Of a DNA stretch of 21,452 bases, positions 14,687-21,452 are shown piece after piece. The translations under genes were made by a program, and so were the position numbers. Every line of letters starts with the position of its first letter. Within the stretch, counting starts at the first letter, position 1. Below the pieces are notes generated by a model. That model had not been told where the DNA came from. It did no database searches and worked only from the letters and a program-made list of their open reading frames with translations. Origin of the DNA: JBFKMV01 sp041629655 (lineage in GTDB: Bacteria > Acidobacteriota > Polarisedimenticolia > Polarisedimenticolales > Polarisedimenticolaceae); contig JBFKMV010000071.1 in the NCBI GenBank assembly GCA_041629655.1, positions 1 through 21,452 of the forward strand, read 5' to 3'.

Positions 14687-15108
14687 TGCGTTCCCTGTCG
14701 ATGCTGTTTGCCGTGCCGCTGCTGCTGGCGGGTTTCGTGACGCTGGCCCAGGAGCTGAGCGGCATTCCCGACGAGCCCGCAGGCTTCACGATCCGGGGCG
14801 ATCTCGACGCCGGACGGAGCGCCTACCTGGAGAAGTGCGCCAGCTGCCACGGCGAGAACGGGGACGGCAACGGCAAGATCAAGCTCAAGCCCCCGGCGCG
14901 CGACCTGCGCGATCGCGACCGGATGGACCGGCGCAGCGACTGGGAGATCTTCGTCGTGATCCGCGACGGCGGCAAGAAGTACGGCATGTCGCCGCAGATG
15001 ATCCCCTGGGGATCGATGCTCTCCGAGCAGGAGCTGCAGGATCTGACGGCGTTCGTGCGCTCGCTGAGCGCGGCCGGGGAGACCGGCGACCCGGGCTCAG
15101 GCTCCTGA
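14683..15108 (+). CDS. Small exported monoheme cytochrome c (class I)
   Basis: The product is 141 aa. The signal sequence is MMRSLSMLFAVPLLLAGFV, with cleavage near TLAQ. The heme-attachment motif is CASCH, followed by the usual HGENGDGNG. A likely axial methionine lies in the KYGMSPQM/PWGSM segment, and the last helix LSEQELQDLTAFVRSLS is typical of class I cytochromes c. It would carry electrons in the periplasm; no oxidase or reductase partner gene is in the window. Starts at 14683 and 14686 are both possible; 14683 overlaps the upstream stop. The 3' end overlaps the tail of the convergent antiporter gene by 12 nt. Confidence 0.88.
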   Translation: MMRSLSMLFAVPLLLAGFVTLAQELSGIPDEPAGFTIRGDLDAGRSAYLEKCASCHGENGDGNGKIKLKPPARDLRDRDRMDRRSDWEIFVVIRDGGKKYGMSPQMIPWGSMLSEQELQDLTAFVRSLSAAGETGDPGSGS

Positions 15109-17031
15109 AGGCGGCTCGGGCTGGGGCGTCTTTGGCGCCGGGCTCCAGCCCTGCTCCCGCAGCCACGCGCGGGCCTCGTCGAGCTGCTCCTTGAAGATCG
15201 CGAAGTGCACGACGTCCTTGTTCTTGAACGGCCGGTCGCCGGCCACCGGACGCGTCTTGTCGCCGGAGTGGATGATCAGCGGCAGCAGCAGGTTCTCGGG
15301 CATCCGGAACGGTCCGGACCGCTTGTCGTTGTCGCCCTCCGCCTTCGCCGTGCCCACGTCGGCGCCGGCGACCCAGGGCTCGACGGTGGCCAGCCCGCGG
15401 CGCAGCCGCAGCGCCCACAGCTCGAGATCGCGGGGCCGGCCGAACAGCACGTTGCCCCCGACCTCGCGCACGATCTCGGGCGAGACGGTCTTGCCGTGGC
15501 GCGCCAGAGCGAGGTAGATCTTGGGGACCGTGAAGTCCTCCGCCACGTGCCTGCCGACCAGGTAGTTGAACTCGCCGCTGGTCGTCACGGCCAGCAGCGC
15601 GCGGCGGTCCTCGATGCGCGCCCGGAGCATCGTGCGCTCCTCGACCGGGTTGCCGTAGACGACCTTGAAGCCGTCCTGCTTCATGGCGTTACAGGCCACC
15701 GGACTGTTGTCGACGAACACGACCTCCTGGCCCTGCGCGCGCAGCTCCCGTCCGATGGCATGGCCCAGCTCGTTGGCGCCGATGATCGCGAACCCGGTGT
15801 CGCTGGGCCGCCGCAGGCCCAGCAGGCCGGCCACGATGCCGCCGGACAGACCCTGCACGACCACGGTGATCGCGATGACCATGAACACCAGCGCCCGCAG
15901 CTCGCCTCCCCCCGCCCCCGCCGCCAGGTGACCGGGATCGAGCTGGCGGTGCTCCTCCAGGGTCTGCGCGAAGAACGAGGCCACCGCGGCCGCGACGACG
16001 CCGCGCGGGGCCAGCCAGGACAAAAACGCCTTCTCGCGCAGGTTCAGCTCCGAGCCCAGCGTGCAGACGAAGATGTTGAGCGGGCGCACCAGGAACATCA
16101 GGCAGGCCACGGTCGCGACGCCGGGCCAGCCGAGCTCGCGGATCTCCGAAAGCCGCACGTCCGCGGCCAGCAGCACGAACAGCATCCCGATGAACATCAC
16201 CGTCAGCTGTTCCTTGAACTCCATCAGGTCGCGCTGCACGCGGGTGCGCATGTTGCCCACGACCACGCCGGCCGCCGTGACGGTCATGATCCCGCTCTCG
16301 GCGATCACGGCGTTGCTGATCTGGAACAGCGCCAGCACCAGCGAGAGGGTGAACACGTTCTCGAGGCCGTCCGGGACGATCTTCTTGAACCGCAGCAACA
16401 GCGCCAGCACCAGGCCCCCGATCGCGCCGAGGACCACGCCGAAACCGAGCGTCTTGACCACCGCCAGGGTCCCGGAGGCGTACGCGGTTCCGGGGTTGAC
16501 CACGACCTCCAGCGCGACGACGGCGATCACGGCGCCGATCGCGTCGATCAGCACGCCCTCCGCCTCGAGCACCGTCTCGACCCGGTGGTGCAGCCGGATG
16601 CGGCGCAGCAGCGGCGTGATCACGGTCGGCCCGGTCACGATGACCAGCGTGCCGAACAGCGCCGAGAGGCTCCACGACCAGCCCATCACGAACCGCGCCG
16701 CGACCGCCGCACCGCCTGCCGTCACCAGCGCGCCGACCGAAAGCAGGCGGCGGATCACCTTGGCCTCGCGGCGCAGCCGCTTGGCCTCCAGGTTCAGGCC
16801 GCCTTCGAACAGGATCACCGCGACGGCGAAGCCGACCAGGATGTGCAGCGCCGGACCCAGCGCCTGCGGCCGGACCACGTCGGCGAGGTCCGGCCCGAGC
16901 AGCACGCCGGCGCCCAGGAGCAGCACGATGCCGGGGACGCGCAGGTGGCGCGCCACCGACTGGGCGATCATCCCGACCGCCAGGGCCAGCGAGATCGTAA
17001 CCGCCGCGTCGGTCATGAGGTTGTGTTCCAA
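15097..17031 (-). CDS. Na+/H+ (or K+/H+) antiporter, CPA1-type, with C-terminal TrkA-N domain
   Basis: The product is 644 aa. About a dozen membrane helices span residues 5-400, with the transporter signatures LLLGAGVLLGPDLAD, VILFEGGLNL and LIVTGPTVITPLL. Residues near 410-520 form a Rossmann TrkA-N/RCK-like domain (FAIIGANELGHAIG, VVFVDNSP, VVYGNPVEE) that usually senses nucleotide or redox state. A further soluble tail of about 120 residues follows. It would exchange protons for Na+ or K+ at the inner membrane. Two starts compete: TTG 17031, with GGAGAAG 5 nt upstream, and ATG 17016. A TGn-extended -10 (TAGACT, 17057-17052) serves either. The gene is divergent from the GGQ protein. Confidence 0.9.
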   Translation of the reverse strand: MEHNLMTDAAVTISLALAVGMIAQSVARHLRVPGIVLLLGAGVLLGPDLADVVRPQALGPALHILVGFAVAVILFEGGLNLEAKRLRREAKVIRRLLSVGALVTAGGAAVAARFVMGWSWSLSALFGTLVIVTGPTVITPLLRRIRLHHRVETVLEAEGVLIDAIGAVIAVVALEVVVNPGTAYASGTLAVVKTLGFGVVLGAIGGLVLALLLRFKKIVPDGLENVFTLSLVLALFQISNAVIAESGIMTVTAAGVVVGNMRTRVQRDLMEFKEQLTVMFIGMLFVLLAADVRLSEIRELGWPGVATVACLMFLVRPLNIFVCTLGSELNLREKAFLSWLAPRGVVAAAVASFFAQTLEEHRQLDPGHLAAGAGGGELRALVFMVIAITVVVQGLSGGIVAGLLGLRRPSDTGFAIIGANELGHAIGRELRAQGQEVVFVDNSPVACNAMKQDGFKVVYGNPVEERTMLRARIEDRRALLAVTTSGEFNYLVGRHVAEDFTVPKIYLALARHGKTVSPEIVREVGGNVLFGRPRDLELWALRLRRGLATVEPWVAGADVGTAKAEGDNDKRSGPFRMPENLLLPLIIHSGDKTRPVAGDRPFKNKDVVHFAIFKEQLDEARAWLREQGWSPAPKTPQPEPPSGA

Positions 17032-17051
17032 GCGGGCTTCTCCGGCGTCGG

Positions 17052-17060
17052 AGTCTAACA
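17052..17060 (-). promoter_or_regulatory. Extended -10 of the antiporter gene
   Basis: On the minus strand, TGT-TAGACT gives TGn plus a TANNNT hexamer (TAGACT at 17057-17052), about 20 nt before TTG 17031. No -35 is evident, as is usual for extended -10 promoters. Confidence 0.35.
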
Positions 17061-17125
17061 GGAAACGCCCGCCGGGTGCATCCGCGCGCGGCCCGGTCGG
17101 CGCGGCGCGCGCCGGCCGGATGCTC

Positions 17126-17131
17126 TACGAT
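17126..17131 (+). promoter_or_regulatory. -10-like box of the GGQ protein gene
   Basis: TACGAT ends 7 nt before ATG 17139, with no Shine-Dalgarno. It also argues against the in-frame ATG at 17130, which lies inside the box. Confidence 0.4.
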
Positions 17132-17138
17132 GGCCGCG

Positions 17139-17507
17139 ATGAGCGACCGGTTGCCCGAGGACTACCGCATCCCCGACGACGACGCCAGGCTGCTGGCGGA
17201 GTGCGACGTGACGTGCTTCGTGGCCTCGGGTCCGGGCGGCCAGCACCGAAACCGCACGATGAGCGCGGTGCGGCTGAGGCACCGCCCCTCCGGGATCGTG
17301 GTGATCGGGCGCCGGCGGCGCTCGCAGCACCGTAACCGCGCCGACGCGCTGGAGCGGCTGCGTCACAGGTTGGAGGACCTGCAGCGCGTCCCGGTCAAGC
17401 GGGTCGCCACGCGTCCGCACCGCGCCGCCCGCGAGCGCCGCATCCGCGCCAAGCAGCGCCAGTCGCGGATCAAGAAACTGCGACGCCGCGTGCGGGACGA
17501 GGATTGA
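17139..17507 (+). CDS. Peptide-chain-release-factor-like protein (RF-1 catalytic domain only)
   Basis: The product is 122 aa. The RF-1 domain carries the peptidyl-tRNA hydrolysis motif GPGGQHRNRT (GGQ at 33-35), then SAVRLRHRPSGIVV and a long basic C-terminal helix region (RRIRAKQRQSRIKKLRRR). There is no stop-codon-recognition domain, so it does not act as a normal RF1/RF2. Size and basic tail are like ribosome-rescue factors of the ArfB/YaeJ type or the short RF-like family. It should act in the cytoplasm on the ribosome, freeing stalled peptidyl-tRNA (inference from domain). It stands alone, divergent from the antiporter gene. Confidence 0.85.
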   Translation: MSDRLPEDYRIPDDDARLLAECDVTCFVASGPGGQHRNRTMSAVRLRHRPSGIVVIGRRRRSQHRNRADALERLRHRLEDLQRVPVKRVATRPHRAARERRIRAKQRQSRIKKLRRRVRDED

Positions 17508-17595
17508 CCTGTTGCGGTCGCCGGCGCTGGTGTAACTTGAAGCCCGAGGGATCTGGCCGAGTACCGCAAGACCGGTTCCCGAGGAGGCCCCCCGC

Positions 17596-18876
17596 ATGCC
17601 ACGCAGCCGAGTCGCCGTGCTCAGGACGTCCCCCGCGACCGTGCTGGCGGATCATCACGAGCTGATGAACCTGGCCGGGTACCGCGAGGTGATCGCCCCG
17701 GACGTCGATACGGCGCTGAAGGTCAACATCTCGTGGCATTTCTTTTTCCCCGGCAGCTCGACGACGCCGTGGCAGCTCGAGGGCGTGATCCGGGCGATGA
17801 AGCGCGACGGCTACGACCCGGCGCTGATCCACGCCTGTCACAACCGCACCGTGGTCATCGACGCCCACCTCGGCGAGCGCGAGAACAAGCAGCTGCCGGT
17901 GGTCGAGGCGCACGGTCTGCGCAACATCCACCTCTACGAGGGGGGCGAGGAGTGGGTCCACATCGAGGACGCCGTCGGCGAGCTGACCCGGAAGTTCCTC
18001 TGCCTCAACGACGTCTACCCCCAGGGCTTTCACATCCCGCGGCGGTTCCTCGGCGAGAACATCATCCACCTGCCGACGGTCAAGACCCACGTCTTCACCA
18101 CCACCACCGGCGCGATGAAGAACGCCTTCGGCGGGCTGCTCAACGAGCGGCGGCACTGGACCCATCCGGTGATCCACGAAACGCTGGTGGACTTGCTGAT
18201 GATCCAGAAACAGGTGCACCGCGGCGTGTTCGCGGTGATGGACGGCACGTTCGCCGGTGACGGGCCCGGGCCGCGGTGCATGATCCCGCGGGTCAAGAAC
18301 GTGCTCTTGGCCAGCGCCGACCAGGTGGCGATCGACGCGGTGGCGGCGGCGATGATGGGTTTCGACCCGCTGTCGATCAAGTACATCCGGATCGCGCACG
18401 AGCTGGGGCTCGGCTGCGGCGACGTGCGCGAGATCGAGATCACGGGCGACCGCGAGGCGGCTGCCGAGCGCTGGGACTTCGTCGGGCCGTTCAAGAAGAT
18501 GACCTTCGCCTCGCGAATGCAGCACAAGATCTACTGGGGCCCGCTGAAGCGGCCGATCGAGTGGTCGCTGAAGTCGGTGCTGGCGCCGTGGGCGTACCTG
18601 GCCAGCGTGATCTACCACGACAGCTTCTGGTACCCGTTCCTGGCCAAGAAGCAGATGGCCGAGGTGCTGGAGAGCCCCTGGGGCCGCCTGTTCCGCGACT
18701 GGGAGAACGTGACGCCCGACGAGCGCGGCTTCCCGGTGCTCGGCGAGCACCCGGCGGAGATCAAGCGCACCGGTCCGGCCGCGTTCTGGACCTCGCTCAA
18801 GATCCTGCTGACGTGTCTGAAGGAAGCCCCGGAGCTGGCGATGCGCCGGCGGATGACGTCGTCCGCGGGGCGGTAG
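17596..18876 (+). CDS. DUF362-domain protein
   Basis: The product is 426 aa with the DUF362 pattern: LKVNISW near the N-terminus, HLPTVKTHVFTTTTGAMKNAFGG with the conserved lysines, FAVMDGTFAGDGPGPR, and AIDAVAAAMMGFDP near the end of the domain. The C-terminal 130 residues are a basic extension with aromatic stretches (FWYPFL). No ferredoxin-type CxxCxxC cluster is attached, unlike many DUF362 proteins. The biochemical role is unknown. GAGGAGG at 17581-17587 is a strong ribosome site 8 nt before ATG 17596. The gene ends 5 nt from the convergent prenyltransferase gene with no terminator between. Confidence 0.88.
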   Translation: MPRSRVAVLRTSPATVLADHHELMNLAGYREVIAPDVDTALKVNISWHFFFPGSSTTPWQLEGVIRAMKRDGYDPALIHACHNRTVVIDAHLGERENKQLPVVEAHGLRNIHLYEGGEEWVHIEDAVGELTRKFLCLNDVYPQGFHIPRRFLGENIIHLPTVKTHVFTTTTGAMKNAFGGLLNERRHWTHPVIHETLVDLLMIQKQVHRGVFAVMDGTFAGDGPGPRCMIPRVKNVLLASADQVAIDAVAAAMMGFDPLSIKYIRIAHELGLGCGDVREIEITGDREAAAERWDFVGPFKKMTFASRMQHKIYWGPLKRPIEWSLKSVLAPWAYLASVIYHDSFWYPFLAKKQMAEVLESPWGRLFRDWENVTPDERGFPVLGEHPAEIKRTGPAAFWTSLKILLTCLKEAPELAMRRRMTSSAGR

Positions 18877-18881
18877 CGCGC

Positions 18882-19802
18882 CTACCCGATCGTGCCGCGC
18901 TGCTTGAGCAGCATGATCGCGAAGCTGGCCAACGCCCAGCCGACGGTGGTGATCAGGATGCCGGGGTCGCTGAGCAGGATCTCCTCGGGCCGCTCGGCCT
19001 GTTCCCGCTCGGACTCCGGCAGCGCGGGATTCGCCCGGCCGGCCTCGGGCGGCGTGCTCAGCAACTGGTAGCGGAACACGCCGTACAGCACGAACGGGAT
19101 CGTGACCAGCATCCACGGCGTCGCGGCGCCGTGGACCTGCGGCCCCGAGCTCCAGATGGCGTAGGTGATCACGGCGCCGGCCGCGGCGATGGTCTCCATC
19201 CGGGACAGCAACGGTAGCGAGTAATGCGCCAGCACCTCGCGGGTGCGGATGCTGTTCGCGCCGACGACCCGCAGCTCGGCCTTGCGCTTTTCGAAGCCGA
19301 GGAACAGCGCCAGCAACGCGGTGCAGAGCAGGAACCAGCCTGACACCGGCAGGTCCGTCGCGGCGGCGCCGGCCACCGCGCGCAGCACGAAACCCGTGGC
19401 GATCGACATCACGTCCAGGATCACCATGTCCTTCAGCTTGAGGTTGTAGACCAGCTGCAGTACGGCGTAGGCGGTGACGATCGCGCCCAGCCCGCGCGAG
19501 TGGAGCCAGCTCACGACGAGCGCCGTGGCGATCATCGCCACCGCCAGCGACAGCGCCGTGGGCACCCCGATCGCGCCGGAGGCGATCGGCCGCTCGCGCT
19601 TGCGCGGGTGCTGGCGGTCCAGCTCGCGGTCGGCGAAGTCGTTGACGATGTAGTAGGCGCTGGAGGCCAGGCACAGCATCGCGAACGCCAGCACGCTCGA
19701 CGCGACGGTCTCCGCATCGATGCGGAACGCGAACAGCGGCGCCGCGAACACGATCAGGTTCTTGGTCCACTGCCGGGGGCGCAGCAGTCGCAGGTACGGC
19801 AT
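18882..19802 (-). CDS. UbiA-family prenyltransferase, decaprenyl-phosphate phosphoribosyltransferase-like
   Basis: The product is 306 aa with eight or nine membrane helices. The first Asp-rich motif NDFADRELD (54-62), followed by RQHPRKRERPIASG, is that of the UbiA branch that moves phosphoribose from PRPP to polyprenyl phosphate (like mycobacterial Rv3806c). The second conserved stretch KLKDMVILDVMSI and TGFVLRAVAGA are also present. The product class would be polyprenyl-phosphoryl-pentose, a sugar donor for cell-envelope glycans; acceptor and donor are inferred from family. The start at 19802 shares one base with the TGA of the zinc-ribbon gene (TGATG), giving strong translational coupling. 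A longer start at 19838 would lie inside that gene. Confidence 0.87.
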   Translation of the reverse strand: MPYLRLLRPRQWTKNLIVFAAPLFAFRIDAETVASSVLAFAMLCLASSAYYIVNDFADRELDRQHPRKRERPIASGAIGVPTALSLAVAMIATALVVSWLHSRGLGAIVTAYAVLQLVYNLKLKDMVILDVMSIATGFVLRAVAGAAATDLPVSGWFLLCTALLALFLGFEKRKAELRVVGANSIRTREVLAHYSLPLLSRMETIAAAGAVITYAIWSSGPQVHGAATPWMLVTIPFVLYGVFRYQLLSTPPEAGRANPALPESEREQAERPEEILLSDPGILITTVGWALASFAIMLLKQRGTIG

Positions 19803-20221
19803 CACCGCGGCAGGCTCCAGATGAACCGCGCGAACCACATCATCGGCGGCTCCCCGTCCTGGTCGTCGTCCTGCTCGAGCTTCTTCACCTCCTCGTTGAT
19901 CCGCTCGAGCTCGGGACCGTCGAGCCAGAAGGCGCCGCAGCTTTCGCAGTGGTCGAGAATGATGTTGGTGTAGATGTTGAACTCGACCTTGTCCATCGTC
20001 ACGCCGTCGCAGCGCGGGCAGGGGGTCGGCCCGTAGGCGTCCTCGTGCTGGTGCGAGTCGCCGTGCACCGTCGAGAACTCCAGATCGCCCTGGTGCGGCG
20101 CGGCCACCCGGTCCAGCTCGCCGCGGTCGAGGAACAGGCCGCCGCAGCGGTCGCAGGCCTCGACCTCGGTCTGGCCGACCTTGCGCGTGCCGAAGGGTCG
20201 CTTGCAGCGTGGACAGTTCAT
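19802..20221 (-). CDS. Double zf-TFIIB zinc-ribbon protein
   Basis: The product is 139 aa with two tandem zinc ribbons. The first has Cys3, Cys6, Cys23 and Cys26 followed by CGGLFLDRGEL; the second has Cys68, Cys71, Cys92 and Cys95 followed by CGAFWLDGPELE. The CxxCxGxWLDxGEL signature is that of the zf-TFIIB (PF13453) family of small bacterial proteins. An acidic linker (KLEQDDDQDGE) leads to an aromatic C-terminus (MMWFARFIWSLPR) that could touch a membrane. Function is unknown. Its ATG overlaps the DUF72 stop (ATGA) and its TGA overlaps the prenyltransferase ATG, so all three are made from one message. Confidence 0.85.
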   Translation of the reverse strand: MNCPRCKRPFGTRKVGQTEVEACDRCGGLFLDRGELDRVAAPHQGDLEFSTVHGDSHQHEDAYGPTPCPRCDGVTMDKVEFNIYTNIILDHCESCGAFWLDGPELERINEEVKKLEQDDDQDGEPPMMWFARFIWSLPR

Positions 20222-20925
20222 GCGTCCTCCCCGCCGAGCTCCAGAAACCGCCGCGCCATGCGCGGGCCGGCGCCCGCGTCCTCGTGCTTGAAGAACACGT
20301 ACGCCTCCTCCCAGGGTTGCGCGCGCACGCGCGCGGCCCAGGACCGGAGCGCGTCGTCGTCGTAGCCGGGCCGCCGCAGCCGCAGGTAACCGTAGCCGCC
20401 CGTCGCGACCAGCGGCGGCTCGTCGGTCTTCTCGGTGTCGGAGCAGACCAGCGCGGCCCCGCGCTCGCGCAGCGCCCCGTACACCTCGTCGTCGAACCAC
20501 GAATCGTGGCGGAATTCGAACGCGGCGCGGCGACCGTCGTGCAGCCCGGCGAGGATCTCGCGCAGGCGCTCCACGTCCTTGCGCGCGTGGGGCGGGAACT
20601 GGAACAGCATCGGCCCCAGCCGGCCGGCGACCTCCGCGGTGGCCTGCATCAGGTAGCCCAGCGCCTCGAGGGACTTCTCGCGGTCCCTGCGGTGCGTGAC
20701 GCGTTGCGAGGCCTTGAGCACGAACGAGAACTCCTCGGGCACTTTGGCGATCCAGCCCTGGAGCAGCTCGCGGCGCGGCATGCGGTAGAACGTGTTGTTG
20801 ATCTCGACCGTCGGAAGCTGCGTCGCGTAGTAGCCGAGCATGCCCGCCTGCGGCAGGTCCTCGGGGTAGAACACACCCTTCCATTGCTTGTACGCGAAAC
20901 CGCTGGTGCCGGCGAGAACCCGCAT
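20218..20925 (-). CDS. DUF72-family protein
   Basis: The product is 235 aa, normal for DUF72 (YecE-like TIM-barrel proteins). Signatures are GTSGFAYKQWKGVFYPE at the N-terminus, ATQLPTVEINNTFYR, FSFVLKASQRVTH, MLFQFPPH, AFEFRHDSWF and VFFKHEDAG near the end. The catalytic role of the family is unresolved; a nuclease or sugar-related function has been suggested elsewhere but is not visible here. First gene of the DUF72, zinc-ribbon, prenyltransferase operon. TATACT ends 7 nt before its ATG, so the operon mRNA is probably leaderless. Confidence 0.9.
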   Translation of the reverse strand: MRVLAGTSGFAYKQWKGVFYPEDLPQAGMLGYYATQLPTVEINNTFYRMPRRELLQGWIAKVPEEFSFVLKASQRVTHRRDREKSLEALGYLMQATAEVAGRLGPMLFQFPPHARKDVERLREILAGLHDGRRAAFEFRHDSWFDDEVYGALRERGAALVCSDTEKTDEPPLVATGGYGYLRLRRPGYDDDALRSWAARVRAQPWEEAYVFFKHEDAGAGPRMARRFLELGGEDA

Positions 20926-20932
20926 CGGGAGC

Positions 20933-20938
20933 AGTATA
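20933..20938 (-). promoter_or_regulatory. -10-like box of the DUF72 operon
   Basis: TATACT (5 of 6 to TATAAT) on the minus strand ends 7 nt before ATG 20925. No Shine-Dalgarno lies between and no -35 is apparent. Confidence 0.5.
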
Positions 20939-20949
20939 CAACCGGCCGG

Positions 20950-21452
20950 TCAGGACCCCGGATTGCGAAACGTCTCCGCTTCGCCGACGGCGCTGAACTC
21001 GATCTCCCGTCCGGCCACGGTCCCCTCGACCGTGTAGCGGGCGCGCATCTGGATGAAGTCCCGCGCCCGGTCGCGCAACGCCGTCCGTACCACGTCCTCG
21101 ATCTCCAGCGTCAGCTCCAGCGACAGCGACGGCCCGCGCGCGTCGATCCGGATCCGGCGCGGAGCCCCGGTCGCCGGGTCGTCGTCCTCCACGATGCGCA
21201 CTGCCATCGAGAAGCCGAGCGGCCCGTCCGGCCCCAGCACGCCCAGGAAGCCGGGCAACCGCTCGGGGTCGACGGCATCCGCCGGCGCGCGCACCCGCCC
21301 GAACACGAACGACAGGTCCTCGTGGGCGACGCGGCCCCACTGCCAGGTCACGCCCTCCCAGACGCCCCAGTTGTGGTCGTGGTAGCCGGACCCGCCGTCC
21401 AGCCGGATCACCTCGTTCCCGATCGTCAGGCTGCCGCCGAGGCGACCGGACA
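20950..21452 (-). CDS. CrtC/AttH-like lipocalin-fold protein (partial, 3' part)
   Basis: The last 167 codons of a gene that enters from the right edge. The motif GGSGYHDHNWGVW is the signature of the hydroxyneurosporene hydratase (CrtC)/AttH-like family, whose double-lipocalin barrel hydrates carotenoids or related isoprenoids. LSFVFGRVR and the regular beta pattern to EAETFRNPGS agree. No carotenoid gene is in the window, and many members of the family are not carotenoid enzymes, so the substrate is open. The frame is open through the edge, so the true start is outside. It ends 24 nt upstream of the DUF72 start. Confidence 0.75.
   Translation of the reverse strand, partial: SGRLGGSLTIGNEVIRLDGGSGYHDHNWGVWEGVTWQWGRVAHEDLSFVFGRVRAPADAVDPERLPGFLGVLGPDGPLGFSMAVRIVEDDDPATGAPRRIRIDARGPSLSLELTLEIEDVVRTALRDRARDFIQMRARYTVEGTVAGREIEFSAVGEAETFRNPGS

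Noticed and set aside
15205..17058. A 617-codon open frame on the plus strand opposite the antiporter gene
   Set aside because: Its translation is His/Gln/Arg/Asp-rich low complexity, typical of an antisense shadow in GC-rich DNA; the minus strand has clear transporter motifs.
1..21452. tRNA, rRNA, CRISPR arrays, insertion sequences, phage genes
   Set aside because: None recognised on reading both strands; no transposase or integrase motifs near the mutM duplication.

Overview
The window is GC-rich, densely coded bacterial chromosome with genes on both strands. Gene content includes thrombospondin type-3 calcium repeats, a LamG-like secreted protein, a DUF362 protein, a YdeP-type molybdopterin oxidoreductase, a UbiA-type prenyltransferase and a CrtC-like lipocalin domain. 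This fits an environmental lineage of the Myxococcota/Desulfobacterota or Acidobacteriota kind. That placement is inference: no rRNA or single-copy phylogenetic marker is present to settle it.

Left part (1-9.5 kb): a decaying, rearranged region. It holds the tail of a secreted protein, an intact mutM, a remnant of an FAD-linked oxidase, a calcium-repeat secretory protein and a second, broken copy of the mutM 5' end. A class-III aminotransferase follows; before the rearrangement it was probably directly upstream of mutM. Next come a LamG-like secreted protein with a 1-base frameshift and a two-gene unit of clearly lower GC. The highlight is at 8596-8925, a short ArsC/thioredoxin-fold gene. Its redox motif reads Sec-x-x-Cys through an in-frame UGA, with a SECIS-like hairpin just downstream. 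Its 3' end runs into a truncated AAA ATPase.

Middle part (9.5-15.1 kb): an exported alpha/beta-hydrolase, a Cys-type molybdopterin oxidoreductase coupled to an HAD phosphatase, and an unusual intergenic region. That region carries four CCACAG repeats at 11-bp phase, a good sigma70-type promoter and an inverted repeat lying on it. Downstream are three small genes ending in a cytochrome c.

Right part (15.1-21.45 kb): a Na+/H+ antiporter with a TrkA-N domain, whose stop overlaps that of the cytochrome; a divergent GGQ-only release-factor-like gene; a DUF362 protein; and a minus-strand operon of DUF72, a double zf-TFIIB zinc ribbon and a UbiA-type prenyltransferase, coupled by overlapping stop/start codons. 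A partial CrtC/AttH-like gene closes the window.

Across the window six genes carry a TANNNT box ending only 7-9 nt before ATG, with no evident Shine-Dalgarno sequence, suggesting frequent leaderless transcription. Other genes have strong GGAGG-type ribosome sites, so both modes seem to be used.
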